Shown here piece after piece: positions 16,537-25,320 of a DNA stretch of 64,000 nucleotides. Each line of letters begins with the position of its first letter. Positions within the stretch are counted from its first letter, which is position 1. The stretch is from Firm-13 sp964617375. GTDB lineage: Bacteria > Bacillota > Clostridia > Saccharofermentanales > Saccharofermentanaceae. The stretch lies in contig CAZTXQ010000001.1 in NCBI GenBank assembly GCA_964617375.1, positions 1 to 64,000 of the forward strand, given 5' to 3'. The position numbers and the translations under genes are program-made. The notes under the pieces are model-generated. The model was not told the origin of the DNA. It was given only the letters and a program-made list of their open reading frames with translations, and made no database searches.

Positions 16537-17760
16537 TTAAATCTTAATGCTTTCGACTCCGGCAAGCCCCTTTTCGACAAGTTCCTCTATGTTCAGATTC
16601 TTCTCGGCATGATCCATATCGACACGGAGCGGCCGGGTCTTGGGATGCTTGGCAACAAATACTGTACAGCAATCCTCATAGGGAAGAATGGAAGTCTCGA
16701 ATGTCCCGATTCTTCTTGCGATCAGCGTCGTATCATCTTTGTCGGTACCGATCAGCGGCCTGAAAACAGGCATCTTAGCGACTTCGTCGGTAAGACAGAT
16801 CGCTTCAAGAGTCTGACTTGCAACCTGACCTAAGCTCTCGCCGGTAATCAGAGCTTTGCACCCGGATTTTCTCGCGAGTCCCTCCGCAATCTGGAACATG
16901 ACACGGCGCATCGTGATCGTCAGCATATCCTGCGGGCTGTTATTGTAAAGCTCAAGCTGAATCGCCGTAAAGTCGACGACATGCAGCACCATGCTTCCTG
17001 CGTAATGGGAGACAATTTTCGCAAGATCGATGACCTTCTCCTTGGCGCGTTCGCTCGTATAAGGATACGAGTGGAAGTAGACGGCCTCGAGCTTCATGCC
17101 GCGGCTCGCCATCATATAGCCTGCCACGGGGCTGTCAATACCGCCGGACAACAGGAGCATTCCTTTACCGGCTGTGCCGACGGGAAGTCCTCTGTGTCCG
17201 TAGACCTTTTCGATGTACAGGTAATTAAATTCCCTGATCTCCACGTAAAGAGTAAATTCGGGATTGTGTACGTCGACGGTAAGTTCCGGGAATGCTTCGA
17301 GGATCCGACCGCCGAGTTCGGTGCATATTGCGGGGGAATCCATGGGAAATCGCTTGTCCCCTCTTCTGGATTCCACTTTAAATGTCTTGTATTTCTTTTC
17401 TGAGAGAAGATCTTCCACAAACGCAAGCGCCTGCGTGCTGATTTCTTCAAATCCGCCTTCAAACTTCCATACAAGGCTCGCTGATACGATGCCGAACACC
17501 TCGGTAACCGCGGTCAGACAGGATTTGGCCATAGACATATCCGCTGCAAAGGAAGACAGGTTAACTTCATCCGGTGCATTTTTCGGCTCGATCCAGAGAC
17601 GGGACTGGCTTTGAAAAATATGGAAATTGCCGAGCTGCCTCAAGCGGTACTGAAGATTAGAAATCAGCTGGTGCTCAAAACGGCCTCTGTTAAGGCCTTT
17701 CAGTGCAATTTCTCCCATTCGCGCCAGAATGACAATCTCATGATCTGTATTTGATGTCAT
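16537..17760 (-). CDS. thiI: tRNA 4-thiouridine synthase ThiI
   Basis: It adenylates U8 of tRNA and installs sulfur from a desulfurase persulfide. The 407-residue protein has an N-terminal ferredoxin-like and THUMP region (about residues 1-170), then the PP-loop LLLSGGIDSPVAGYM and GESLGQVASQT. The C-terminal rhodanese domain found in E. coli ThiI is absent, as in Bacillus, where a dedicated desulfurase feeds sulfur directly. That fits the cysteine desulfurase gene just 2 nt upstream. GGGGAT lies before the ATG at 17760. Confidence 0.94.
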   Translation of the reverse strand: MTSNTDHEIVILARMGEIALKGLNRGRFEHQLISNLQYRLRQLGNFHIFQSQSRLWIEPKNAPDEVNLSSFAADMSMAKSCLTAVTEVFGIVSASLVWKFEGGFEEISTQALAFVEDLLSEKKYKTFKVESRRGDKRFPMDSPAICTELGGRILEAFPELTVDVHNPEFTLYVEIREFNYLYIEKVYGHRGLPVGTAGKGMLLLSGGIDSPVAGYMMASRGMKLEAVYFHSYPYTSERAKEKVIDLAKIVSHYAGSMVLHVVDFTAIQLELYNNSPQDMLTITMRRVMFQIAEGLARKSGCKALITGESLGQVASQTLEAICLTDEVAKMPVFRPLIGTDKDDTTLIARRIGTFETSILPYEDCCTVFVAKHPKTRPLRVDMDHAEKNLNIEELVEKGLAGVESIKI

Positions 17761-17762
17761 AT

Positions 17763-18914
17763 TTATCCCCGTTTCACACTATATTTGTTATAGACTTCAT
17801 GTATAGACAGAACCGTCCGTTCAATCTCTCCAATGGTATTGAATCGCGAAAAGCTAAATCGTACGGCATTTTTTGAAAGGTTCATGTCGATGCCCATGGC
17901 AAGAAGCACATAACTGATCTTCTTCTGCTTCGAAGAACAGGCCGAAACGGTTGAAACAAAGATGTCCTTTTCTTCGAGTGCATGAAGCATCGTCTCGGCT
18001 TCAAAATTCGGGAAGGATACATTCACCACATACGGGAGCGCGTCATCCGGAGACAAAACCGTTGCCCCCAAATCAGTAAGACCCTCCGATAATTTCTTCT
18101 TTAACATAGTAACACGTAAATAGGCTTCTTCCCTGCTTTTTTCCGCAAGAGACAGGGCCAAAGCAAAAGCACCCGAAAGATATACGCTCTCGGTTCCGGA
18201 ACGGATTCCTCTCTGCTGTCCCCCGCCCAAGATCAGCGGACTGATCCGGCAATTTTTTTTTGCGAAAAGGACGCCGCTTCCTTTCACCGAATGAATTTTG
18301 TGCCCGGAAAATGACGCAAGATCCACACCCATATCCGAAAGACGGATCGGCAATTTTCCGAGAGACTGAACGCAGTCGAGATGAATCTTCGTATTCGGAT
18401 TCTTCCGGCGCCGGATCCGGTCAATTTCGGCAATGGGGAGAATCGCCCCGGTCTCGTTGTTGACGTGCGTGAATGTAAGAAGGGCCGTATCCGGCCGTAT
18501 TGCTTCTTCCAACTCCGAAAGATCCGGCTTCCCGTCTCTTCCTACATGTAAATAGGTGACTTCGTATCCGGATTCCTCCAAAAACTTCAGCGATTCGAGC
18601 GTTGCTTTGTGCTCGGTATGCGTAGAAATGATATGCCTGCCCGCACGTTTATTTGCATGAACATACCCGCGGATCGCCGTATTGACCGACTCGGATCCGC
18701 AGGAAGTGTAATATATCTCTTCCGGCAGACAGCCAAGGATCTTTCCGATCGTCTCGGAGGCCGCTTTCTGCTTTTTTTCGGCAAGGTAACCCAGCCGGTG
18801 AAGAGATCCGGGATTCCCGTAGCTCTCTTCGCCGGAAAGTTCTTCCGCTATATATGCGGCGACTTCCGGAAGAGGCCTGGTCGTCGCACTGTTATCAAGA
18901 TAGATCAGAAACAA
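17763..18914 (-). CDS. nifS: second cysteine desulfurase, NifS-like, partner of ThiI
   Basis: This 383-residue PLP-dependent desulfurase is distinct from IscS at 11.4-12.6 kb. It has IYLDNSATT, the TEHKA histidine, a LDCVQSLGK segment, the PLP lysine in FSGHKIHSVKG, and the catalytic Cys in VSACSSKQKK. It is placed 8 nt after purB and 2 nt before thiI. The B. subtilis NifZ-ThiI pair has the same arrangement, so sulfur supply for tRNA 4-thiouridine is the likely role. TTG is the start at 18914, with AAGGAGG just upstream. Confidence 0.92.
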   Translation of the reverse strand: MFLIYLDNSATTRPLPEVAAYIAEELSGEESYGNPGSLHRLGYLAEKKQKAASETIGKILGCLPEEIYYTSCGSESVNTAIRGYVHANKRAGRHIISTHTEHKATLESLKFLEESGYEVTYLHVGRDGKPDLSELEEAIRPDTALLTFTHVNNETGAILPIAEIDRIRRRKNPNTKIHLDCVQSLGKLPIRLSDMGVDLASFSGHKIHSVKGSGVLFAKKNCRISPLILGGGQQRGIRSGTESVYLSGAFALALSLAEKSREEAYLRVTMLKKKLSEGLTDLGATVLSPDDALPYVVNVSFPNFEAETMLHALEEKDIFVSTVSACSSKQKKISYVLLAMGIDMNLSKNAVRFSFSRFNTIGEIERTVLSIHEVYNKYSVKRG

Positions 18915-18922
18915 GTCCCTCC

Positions 18923-20356
18923 TTAAACGGTAAGCTCAGGATCTTCAAGCTTCATATCATCCGCATAGAGAGCAAGTACAGGTTTGACCTGTTCTTCAAG
19001 GAATGCCGTTACCTGTTCCGGGCAGCGTCCGATATAGAGATTCGGATCCAGAAGTGACTGGAGTGATTCGGTATCCAGACCGAAAGCCGGATCGGCTGCG
19101 ATTCGTTCCAGGAGATCGTTCTGCTTGCCGTCGTTCTTAACCACGGAACCCGCGGCCATGGAATGAACACGGATACGTTCGTGCAGATCCTGACGGTCGC
19201 CTCCGCGCAGGACCGCTTCCATCATGATGTTCTCGGTAGCCATGAACGGCAGCTCCTCCATAAGGTGCTTGCGGATGACTCCGGGATAGATAACGAGGCC
19301 GCTTAAGACGTTCTGATAGATGCTGAGAATCGCGTCAACGGCCAGGAATGCTTCCGGTACGCTGATGCGCTTGTTGGCGGAATCATCCAGGGTTCTTTCG
19401 AACCACTGCTCGGATGCCGTCATGGCGGGATTCAAGGCGTCGGAAATCACATACCGTGAAAGCGAGGCAATCCGCTCGGAACGCATCGGGTTTCTCTTGT
19501 ATGCCATAGCCGAAGAGCCGATCTGCGTCTTCTCAAACGGTTCTTCGATCTCCTTCAAATGCTGAAGCAGTCGTATATCGTTGCTGAATTTATGCGCACT
19601 CTGGGCAATTGACGAGAGTACGTTGAGGATTCTTGAATCCACTTTACGCGAATAGGTCTGGCCGCTCACCATATATGTGTCGGCGAAGCCCATCTTCGCA
19701 GCAATCATGCGGTCAAGAGCGACGACTTTGTCGTGATCACCCTGGAAAAGATTGAGGAAGCTGGCCTGGGTTCCCGTCGTGCCTTTGCAGCCGAGAAGCT
19801 TGAGGGAATCGATTACAAAGGACAGTTCCTCGACATCGAGGAGGAGATCCTGAAGCCAGAGAGTCGCTCTCTTCCCGACCGTAACAAGCTGTGCCGGCTG
19901 AAAATGCGTAAATCCGAGAGTTGCCAGTGACTTGTTCGCATCCGAGAATTCGGAAAGTGCAGACACGACATGAATCAGTCTTTTGCGAATCAGAATCAAG
20001 GCGTCGCGCATAATCATAAGATCGGTGTTGTCACCGACATAACAGGATGTGGCACCGAGATGAATGATTCCTTTTGCCGTGGGGCACTGCTCGCCATAGG
20101 CGTGGACATGTGCCATGACATCGTGGCGGACGATCTTCTCTTCCCGCTTCGCGACATCATAGTTGATATCGTCCTTGTTCGCGATCAGCTCATCGATCTG
20201 CTCCTGTGTGATATTCAGTCCGAGTTCTTTTTCAGATTCGGCCAATGCGATCCACAGCTTCCGCCATGTACGGAATTTATTGTCCGGAGAAAAGAGAAAC
20301 TGCATTTCCTTGCTGGCATAGCGGGAATTTAAGGGGCTCTCGTACGTGTCATTCAT
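18923..20356 (-). CDS. purB: adenylosuccinate lyase
   Basis: It cleaves SAICAR to AICAR and adenylosuccinate to AMP in purine synthesis. The 477-residue protein has the family signature SSAMAYKRNPMRSE, HLGATSCYVGDN with the catalytic His, and THFQPAQ. Length and motifs match the longer PurB class. GGAGA precedes the ATG at 20356, 2 nt after the aspartate aminotransferase stop codon. The upstream enzyme makes aspartate, which enters purines through the substrate of this lyase, so the pair is metabolically sensible. Confidence 0.96.
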   Translation of the reverse strand: MNDTYESPLNSRYASKEMQFLFSPDNKFRTWRKLWIALAESEKELGLNITQEQIDELIANKDDINYDVAKREEKIVRHDVMAHVHAYGEQCPTAKGIIHLGATSCYVGDNTDLMIMRDALILIRKRLIHVVSALSEFSDANKSLATLGFTHFQPAQLVTVGKRATLWLQDLLLDVEELSFVIDSLKLLGCKGTTGTQASFLNLFQGDHDKVVALDRMIAAKMGFADTYMVSGQTYSRKVDSRILNVLSSIAQSAHKFSNDIRLLQHLKEIEEPFEKTQIGSSAMAYKRNPMRSERIASLSRYVISDALNPAMTASEQWFERTLDDSANKRISVPEAFLAVDAILSIYQNVLSGLVIYPGVIRKHLMEELPFMATENIMMEAVLRGGDRQDLHERIRVHSMAAGSVVKNDGKQNDLLERIAADPAFGLDTESLQSLLDPNLYIGRCPEQVTAFLEEQVKPVLALYADDMKLEDPELTV

Positions 20357-20358
20357 GA

Positions 20359-21645
20359 TTACATCTCCTCCAGCCGCTTCTCGACCGCGGCTATTTTCGC
20401 GCAGACGCACAGAACCGATATAGCTTTCTTAACGTCCTCGATACCCGGGAACGTAGGTGCGATACGGATATTCGCATCCTGCGGATCTTTGCCGTAGGGA
20501 TATGTAGCACCTGCGGGTGTCAGGGCAACACCGGCTTCCTTGGCCAGTGCAACTACTTTCCTGGCTGTGCCCGGATATACGTGAAGACTTACGAAATACC
20601 CGCCGAGCGGCTTGTTCCATTTGGCGATACCGGTGCCATCCAGCTCTGAAGCCAGAATAGAGAGTGTCGCGTCAAATTTGGGGCGAATCAGAGAGGCCTG
20701 ACGCCTCATGACTTCCTGTAAAGCCATCTCATCGGGTATATAGCGGATATGACGCAATTCGTTAATCTTGTCCGGTCCGATTGTCTGCACGGACAGGTAC
20801 TTCTTTGTGCGTTCGAAGTTGTCCTTGTTTGCCGCTATACAGGATATTCCGGATCCCGCAAATGTTACCTTTGACGTGGATGCAAATTCATAGACACGGT
20901 TCGGGTGTCCCTCTTCCTCGCAAAGAGCAAGAATATCCGGAAGGCTTCCTCTTTGGTCGTCGTAGAGGTGATGAACGACATATGCATTGTCCCAGAGAAT
21001 TCTGAAATCAGCGGCAGCCGTCTTCATAGATGCGAGACGACGGCAGACTTCCGGCGAGTAAATAAATCCGTCGGGATTGCTGTACAGCGGCATGCACCAC
21101 ATACCTTTGATCGAAGCATCTTCCGCGACCAATTTCTCTACAAGCTCCATATCCGGGCCGTTTTCGTCAAGAGGTACGGGAATCAGTTCGAACCCGAGCG
21201 TCTGAGTCACGAGGAAGTGACGGTCATAGCCGGGAACCGGGCAAAGCCATTTCAATCTCTCTTCTTTAAGCCAGGGTCTTTCCGATTCGATTTCACCGAA
21301 CACCAGAGAGCGCATCAGCGTGTCAAACATCAGGTTAAGACTCGAGTTGTTGCCGGCAATCACATGTCCGGCCGTTGTTCCGAGCATCCTCGCGAAAAAT
21401 TCCCGCACTTCCTTAATACCGAGAGGGACTCCGTAATTTCTGCAGTCGGAACCGTCTTCCGAAAAAACATCGCCGGGTTTCAGAATCGCAAGCATATCAC
21501 GAGCAAGATCAAGCTGCTCTTTGCAGGGCTTCCCTCTTGTCATATCGAGAGAAAGTTTTAGGCCGATAATCTCATCAAATCTCGCTTTGAGAGCGACAAG
21601 CTCCGCCTTAAGTTCAACGCTGTCCATTTCCAGATAAGAATGCAT
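20359..21645 (-). CDS. aspartate aminotransferase, class I fold (type Ic-like)
   Basis: This PLP enzyme transfers the amino group between glutamate and oxaloacetate. The 428-residue sequence has MTRGKPC near the N-terminus, RNYGVPLG, GNNSSLNLMFD, YSNPDGF, DNAYVVHHL, and the PLP lysine in FASTSKVTFAGSG. These features match the Corynebacterium-type aspartate aminotransferase group (PF12897) rather than classical AspC. It is the first gene of the purB-nifS-thiI run, read from a promoter at 21779-21808 with a leader of about 125 nt in which I recognise no riboswitch. Confidence 0.88.
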   Translation of the reverse strand: MHSYLEMDSVELKAELVALKARFDEIIGLKLSLDMTRGKPCKEQLDLARDMLAILKPGDVFSEDGSDCRNYGVPLGIKEVREFFARMLGTTAGHVIAGNNSSLNLMFDTLMRSLVFGEIESERPWLKEERLKWLCPVPGYDRHFLVTQTLGFELIPVPLDENGPDMELVEKLVAEDASIKGMWCMPLYSNPDGFIYSPEVCRRLASMKTAAADFRILWDNAYVVHHLYDDQRGSLPDILALCEEEGHPNRVYEFASTSKVTFAGSGISCIAANKDNFERTKKYLSVQTIGPDKINELRHIRYIPDEMALQEVMRRQASLIRPKFDATLSILASELDGTGIAKWNKPLGGYFVSLHVYPGTARKVVALAKEAGVALTPAGATYPYGKDPQDANIRIAPTFPGIEDVKKAISVLCVCAKIAAVEKRLEEM

Positions 21646-21778
21646 GTCAAAGGTCCCCCTTGAATGTGAATAATTCTGATTCTAATCTTGCATGTTTCGT
21701 CATCGTTCATTGCGTAAAAGAATTTACATTCATTGTATCTTGCACGCTTTGTCTATGAATTGCAGATCGACGTGAATT

Positions 21779-21808
21779 ATTATATCCTAAATTGAAAGAA
21801 AATTACAA
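21779..21808 (-). promoter_or_regulatory. promoter of the aspartate aminotransferase-purB operon
   Basis: On the minus strand TTGTAA (21803-21808) and TATAAT (21779-21784) are separated by 18 nt. It overlaps the region just past the yraN stop codon. Confidence 0.6.
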
Positions 21809-21818
21809 GAAACCTGCA

Positions 21819-22196
21819 TTACATCGGAAGAATTTCAATTCTTACAATGACACCTTCTCTATGCGTCACGCACCCGGCCAGAAAGCGCACGTCGTATTGC
21901 TGCCATTCATGTCTTTGAAGAAACACTTTAGCAGTCCGGATCATCTTCAGCTTCTTCTGCCCGGTTATGGCCGCCGCAGGACCTCCGAAGCTGTTCTGTT
22001 CCGAACGGCACTTAACCTCTACAATATAGATGCACATCTCGCGGCTCAGAATGAGATCGAGCTCGCCCGCGTTATGTACGGAATAGTTTCTGGCAAGAAG
22101 CGAGTATCCCTTTGCAAGGAACAAGGAAAGAACAGCGTCTTCCGCTCTTCTTCCGGATTCCTTCCTCTTCCTGTCATTGTCCGTCCTGCTCTCCAT
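21819..22196 (-). CDS. YraN family putative endonuclease (UPF0102)
   Basis: This 125-residue protein of the restriction-endonuclease-like fold has the family pattern: AEDAVLSLFLAKGY, LLARNY, then GELDLILS and VEVKCR, the acidic and lysine residues of a PD-(D/E)XK-like site. Its biological role is not settled. GGAGGGG supports the ATG at 22196. It follows rnhB, as is common in many bacteria. A perfect inverted repeat lies in its leader. Confidence 0.88.
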   Translation of the reverse strand: MESRTDNDRKRKESGRRAEDAVLSLFLAKGYSLLARNYSVHNAGELDLILSREMCIYIVEVKCRSEQNSFGGPAAAITGQKKLKMIRTAKVFLQRHEWQQYDVRFLAGCVTHREGVIVRIEILPM

Positions 22197-22218
22197 AACG
22201 TCCCCTCCCTTCCTGGCC

Positions 22219-22237
22219 TGACATATAAAGTATGTCA
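22219..22237. promoter_or_regulatory. inverted repeat upstream of yraN
   Basis: TGACATA and TATGTCA flank 5 nt, a perfect 7-bp inverted repeat 23 nt upstream of the yraN start. It could be an operator or a small RNA hairpin; no known regulator motif is recognised. Confidence 0.35.
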
Positions 22238-22379
22238 TCCCGAAAAGAAAAGGAACAAACGTTTTTTCGACAATACGTGACAAATCCCGCAAAAAGGAGC
22301 CGGAGATTTAAGTGGCATTGGAATTGATTTGCGGCGGAGGATTTAAGCGGCAGCGGATTAAGGCGCCTGCCGCCCGGCT

Positions 22380-23009
22380 TCAGATATGTCCCTTAAGGAA
22401 TGTACGGCGGTGTATCGGACAGATCGACAGCGTCTCGATCGCTTCATAGTGCTCTTTTGTGCCGTAGCCTTTGTGTTTCGCGAAACCGTAACCGGGATAG
22501 ACCGAATCGAATTCGACCATAATCCGGTCCCTGGAAACCTTGGCAAGAATGGAAGCCGCCGCTATGGAGTTCGATTTCGCGTCACCCTTAATAATCGGGC
22601 GAACCGGTATACCGGTTCCTTTCAGGTCGACAGCATCGATCAAGAGCAAGTCTGGTTTTATAGCAAGTTCAAGCACACATGTACGCATCGCGCGTTTTGT
22701 CGCTTCGAGTATATTGATGTCGTCAATCACATCGTGCTCAATACGCACAACCGAATAGCAAAGCGCCTTTTCGAGAATTTCTTCATAAAGAATCTCGCGT
22801 TTTGCCGGAGAGAGTTTCTTCGAGTCATCGAGACCCAGGATCGGCTTATCCTCCCGAAGAATACAGGCGGCGGCCACTACGGGTCCGGCCAGCGGACCTC
22901 TTCCGGCCTCGTCGATACCCGCGACGATCCTGAAACCTTCCAGAAACGCATCCTTTTCAAACATCGACAACTGTTCGTATTTACCGGCCAGCTTCTCTTC
23001 GCGCGTCAT
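22380..23009 (-). CDS. rnhB: ribonuclease HII
   Basis: It cleaves RNA in RNA-DNA hybrids and starts removal of misincorporated ribonucleotides. The 209-residue protein has the DEDD active site: Asp33 and Glu34 in GIDEAGRGPLAG, Asp125 in LLIDAV, and Asp143 in IKGDAKS, with the YGFAKHKGYGT motif. The start ATG overlaps the rbgA stop (ATGA), which indicates coupling. The roughly 180 nt between its end and the yraN start hold G/C-rich imperfect repeats but no clear terminator. Confidence 0.96.
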   Translation of the reverse strand: MTREEKLAGKYEQLSMFEKDAFLEGFRIVAGIDEAGRGPLAGPVVAAACILREDKPILGLDDSKKLSPAKREILYEEILEKALCYSVVRIEHDVIDDINILEATKRAMRTCVLELAIKPDLLLIDAVDLKGTGIPVRPIIKGDAKSNSIAAASILAKVSRDRIMVEFDSVYPGYGFAKHKGYGTKEHYEAIETLSICPIHRRTFLKGHI

Positions 23010-23905
23010 ATATTCTTCTTCTCCGATCCGCCTTCCGGTTTGTCGGGAGTCTCCAGCGTGATCCTTCCGATACGTCCGGACCGGAAATCGTCGAGAAACA
23101 GTACCGAAAAGCGTTCTTCATCTATCCGTCCGCCCGAAAGAATGCATCCGCGGTTCTTAGCGGCGACGAGAAGTCTCTCATATGGATCTTCGATATATTC
23201 GGGCGTTCCGGGCAGGGATAAATTATAGCGGTTGCAGGTCTCGACCGGATATCTTTCGATCAGCATCGTAAGACCTTCCATCGCAACTTCCGTAACCTCG
23301 ACGACCTCCGTCTTGACGGCGCCTGAAATCGTCAGACAGAGCTGGCTTCTTCGGGATCCGAGCTTTGGCCAGAGAACACCCGGCATATCCATCAGTTCAA
23401 GCTGCGCGTCCGAGCGGGCCCACTGAAAACCCTTGGTCACGCCGGGCCGGTCACCGGTAACGGCGATTTTGCGGTTGCACAGCGCGTTGATCAGCGTGGA
23501 TTTTCCGGAGTTCGGGATTCCGACTACCATTGCGCGAACCGGTCTCCCGATGCGGCCCTTGAGGCGGGCTCTCTCGAGTACATCGGCGCAGAGATTCTCA
23601 GCCGATGAACGGATGAGCTGCAAGCCTTTCTTGTGGGACGCATCAGACGGTACCGCCGTGATCCCCTGATTCTTATAGTATTGTATCCACTGAGCGGTGA
23701 CTTTTTCGTCAGCGAGATCGGCTTTATTGAGTACGAGGAGTCTTTTTTTCCCGGATATAATCGAATTGAGCTCCGGATTTCTGCTCGAAAACGGAATCCG
23801 CGCATCACACGTTTCGATGACGATATCGACGAGCTTAAGCTGTTCGGCGATAAGGCGAAGCGCCTTTTGCATATGTCCCGGAAACCAGTTAATTTCGGAA
23901 GCCAT
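23006..23905 (-). CDS. rbgA: ribosome biogenesis GTPase RbgA (YlqF)
   Basis: This circularly permuted GTPase is needed for late 50S assembly in Gram-positive bacteria. The 299-residue protein starts INWFPGHMQKA. G motifs occur in permuted order: NKADLAD (G4), then GIPNSGKST (G1) and DMPGVLWPK (G3). AAGGAG precedes the ATG at 23905. It lies downstream of rplS past a terminator, with a perfect TATAAT in the gap, and overlaps rnhB. This gene order is common in Firmicutes. Confidence 0.95.
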   Translation of the reverse strand: MASEINWFPGHMQKALRLIAEQLKLVDIVIETCDARIPFSSRNPELNSIISGKKRLLVLNKADLADEKVTAQWIQYYKNQGITAVPSDASHKKGLQLIRSSAENLCADVLERARLKGRIGRPVRAMVVGIPNSGKSTLINALCNRKIAVTGDRPGVTKGFQWARSDAQLELMDMPGVLWPKLGSRRSQLCLTISGAVKTEVVEVTEVAMEGLTMLIERYPVETCNRYNLSLPGTPEYIEDPYERLLVAAKNRGCILSGGRIDEERFSVLFLDDFRSGRIGRITLETPDKPEGGSEKKNI

Positions 23906-23929
23906 AGGAGTCTCCTTTGTTTTCTTTAT

Positions 23930-23935
23930 ATTATA
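23930..23935 (-). promoter_or_regulatory. candidate -10 box of rbgA
   Basis: A perfect TATAAT on the minus strand lies 24 nt before the rbgA start and just past the rplS terminator. The -35 region falls in the T-tract and is weak. Confidence 0.4.
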
Positions 23936-23946
23936 TAGGAAGCGGC

Positions 23947-23990
23947 AAAAAAAAACTGCCCGGAAGTGAAATATACCACTCCCAGGCAGT
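23947..23990 (-). terminator. intrinsic terminator after rplS
   Basis: On the minus strand ACTGCCTGGGAGTG pairs with CACTTCCGGGCAGT around an 8-nt loop and is followed by nine T. This strong terminator closes the rplS transcript. Confidence 0.9.
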
Positions 23991-24012
23991 CGATCGGCCT
24001 TTACAGAAGATA

Positions 24013-24366
24013 TCAGGTACGCTTTGTAAGCTTCTCTGTGATCTTTGCAGCCTTGCCCACGCGATCGCGCAGATAATAGAGCTTCGCTCTTCTGACGCGT
24101 CCTTTGCGGACAATCTCAATCTTGTCAATTTTAGGGGAGTGCACAGGGAGAATACGCTCTACTCCTACGCCGTAGGAAACGCGTCTTACGGTCATTGTCT
24201 CAGACAGACCGCCGCCCTTTCTTGCAATCACGGTGCCTTCAAATACTTGAATACGCTCACGTGTGCCTTCCTTGATCTTCAGGTGAACTTTAACGTAATC
24301 ACCGATGTTGACTTCAGGAAAACTATTCCGCAGGTTGTCCTGCTCTATTGCTTTTACTAAATCCAT
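24013..24366 (-). CDS. rplS: 50S ribosomal protein L19
   Basis: L19 sits at the 30S-50S interface. The 117-residue sequence from MDLVKAIEQDNLR has the family pattern: FPEVNIGDYVKVH, RIQVFEGTVIARKG, SYGVGVERILPVHSP and RRAKLYYLR. AGGAGG supports the ATG at 24366. It follows trmD but has its own promoter at 24440-24468 and a short structured leader, so it is probably regulated by its own product. Confidence 0.98.
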   Translation of the reverse strand: MDLVKAIEQDNLRNSFPEVNIGDYVKVHLKIKEGTRERIQVFEGTVIARKGGGLSETMTVRRVSYGVGVERILPVHSPKIDKIEIVRKGRVRRAKLYYLRDRVGKAAKITEKLTKRT

Positions 24367-24390
24367 TTTTGTGTTCCTCCTGTTCCGATA

Positions 24391-24423
24391 GATGTTCATG
24401 CCGGATCTTGGCAGCGGACCATC
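24391..24423 (-). ncRNA. candidate L19 leader element
   Basis: In the rplS 5' UTR, GATG and CATC enclose an inner TGCC/GGCA stem with loop AAGATCC and an asymmetric internal loop. It begins about 10 nt after the predicted start site and ends 24 nt before the rplS ATG. Position and size fit the ribosomal protein L19 leader known from Firmicutes; the match to that family is from memory and structure, not from a covariance search. Confidence 0.5.
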
Positions 24424-24439
24424 CCTTTTAACCTAAAGA

Positions 24440-24468
24440 AGTTTATCATGACATGCACGTTTGTGCAA
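24440..24468 (-). promoter_or_regulatory. rplS promoter
   Basis: On the minus strand TTGCAC (24463-24468) and TAAACT (24440-24445) are separated by 17 nt, with an extended -10 TG. It gives rplS an independent transcript. Confidence 0.6.
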
Positions 24469-24530
24469 TACCATCTGCATAAATTATGCCCGAAAAGAGT
24501 CTGTTTCCGGTCGGTAAACATCGAAATACG

Positions 24531-25304
24531 CTATGAAAACGGTATCCCGGAAATATCCGTGCCGGTTTGCTCCTCTTCTCTCCATCCGAGAAGCAGTTCC
24601 CAGTCCGACGCCGAAAGCTCGATCCGGTTCAAAAGATCCGGCCGTTTCTGCCAGGTCTCGTAAAGAGACTTGAGGCGCTTCCATTCTTTGATCCTGGCAT
24701 GATGCCCGGAAAGAAGTACCGGCGGAACCGGGCGCCCGTGCCAGATTTCCGGTCTGGTATACTGCGGTGCTTCCAGAACTCCGCCCATGTGAGATTCTTC
24801 TTCGTAAGCGGACGAGTCCGGAAGAACGCCCGGAATCATACGCGATACGGAATCAATCACGACGCAGGCCGCAAGCTCTCCGCCTGTAAGAACATAATCA
24901 CCGATCGAGATTTCCTCATCGACAATCTCGTCGAGAACTCTTTGGTCAATACCTTCGTAGTGACCGCAAAGAAGAATGACATGTTCCTTTTTCGACAGCT
25001 GAATCGCATGGTTCTGATCGAACACACGTCCTTTAGGCGAGAGAAAAACCGTGTAAGGCTTCTGATCGGGGTTCTCATCCGCAACATACTTCCAGGCGGA
25101 ATACACCGGATCACACTGCATCAGCATGCCCGTTCCGCCTCCGAACAGCGTATCGTCAACTTTTTTATAACTGTTCCCGCAAAAATCGCGGATCTGAACG
25201 GTAGCAAGCGAAAAGACATTCTTTGCCAGAGCGCGACCGGTAATGCTGGTTTCAAGAAAGCTTCTGACCTGCTCGGGAAACAATGTCATAACCGTAAATT
25301 TCAC
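24531..25304 (-). CDS. trmD: tRNA (guanine37-N1)-methyltransferase
   Basis: It methylates G37 of tRNAs reading CNN codons, which prevents +1 frameshifting. The 257-residue SPOUT-fold protein starts with FTVMTLFPE and has the knot motifs LLCGHYEGIDQRV and EISIGDYVLTGGELAA. The start is GTG at 25304 with GGAGGTG 7 nt upstream; this matches the usual N-terminus, whereas the longer frame does not. It follows rimM by 16 nt. Confidence 0.96.
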   Translation of the reverse strand: MKFTVMTLFPEQVRSFLETSITGRALAKNVFSLATVQIRDFCGNSYKKVDDTLFGGGTGMLMQCDPVYSAWKYVADENPDQKPYTVFLSPKGRVFDQNHAIQLSKKEHVILLCGHYEGIDQRVLDEIVDEEISIGDYVLTGGELAACVVIDSVSRMIPGVLPDSSAYEEESHMGGVLEAPQYTRPEIWHGRPVPPVLLSGHHARIKEWKRLKSLYETWQKRPDLLNRIELSASDWELLLGWREEEQTGTDISGIPFS

Positions 25305-25320
25305 CGGAAAACACCTCCCG

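Noticed and set aside
21646..21778. A purine riboswitch in the aspartate aminotransferase-purB leader
   Set aside because: The leader is long enough, but I see neither the three-way junction arms nor the conserved loop sequences.
22386..23228. A 280-codon plus-strand frame
   Set aside because: It lies opposite rnhB and rbgA and shows no protein family features.
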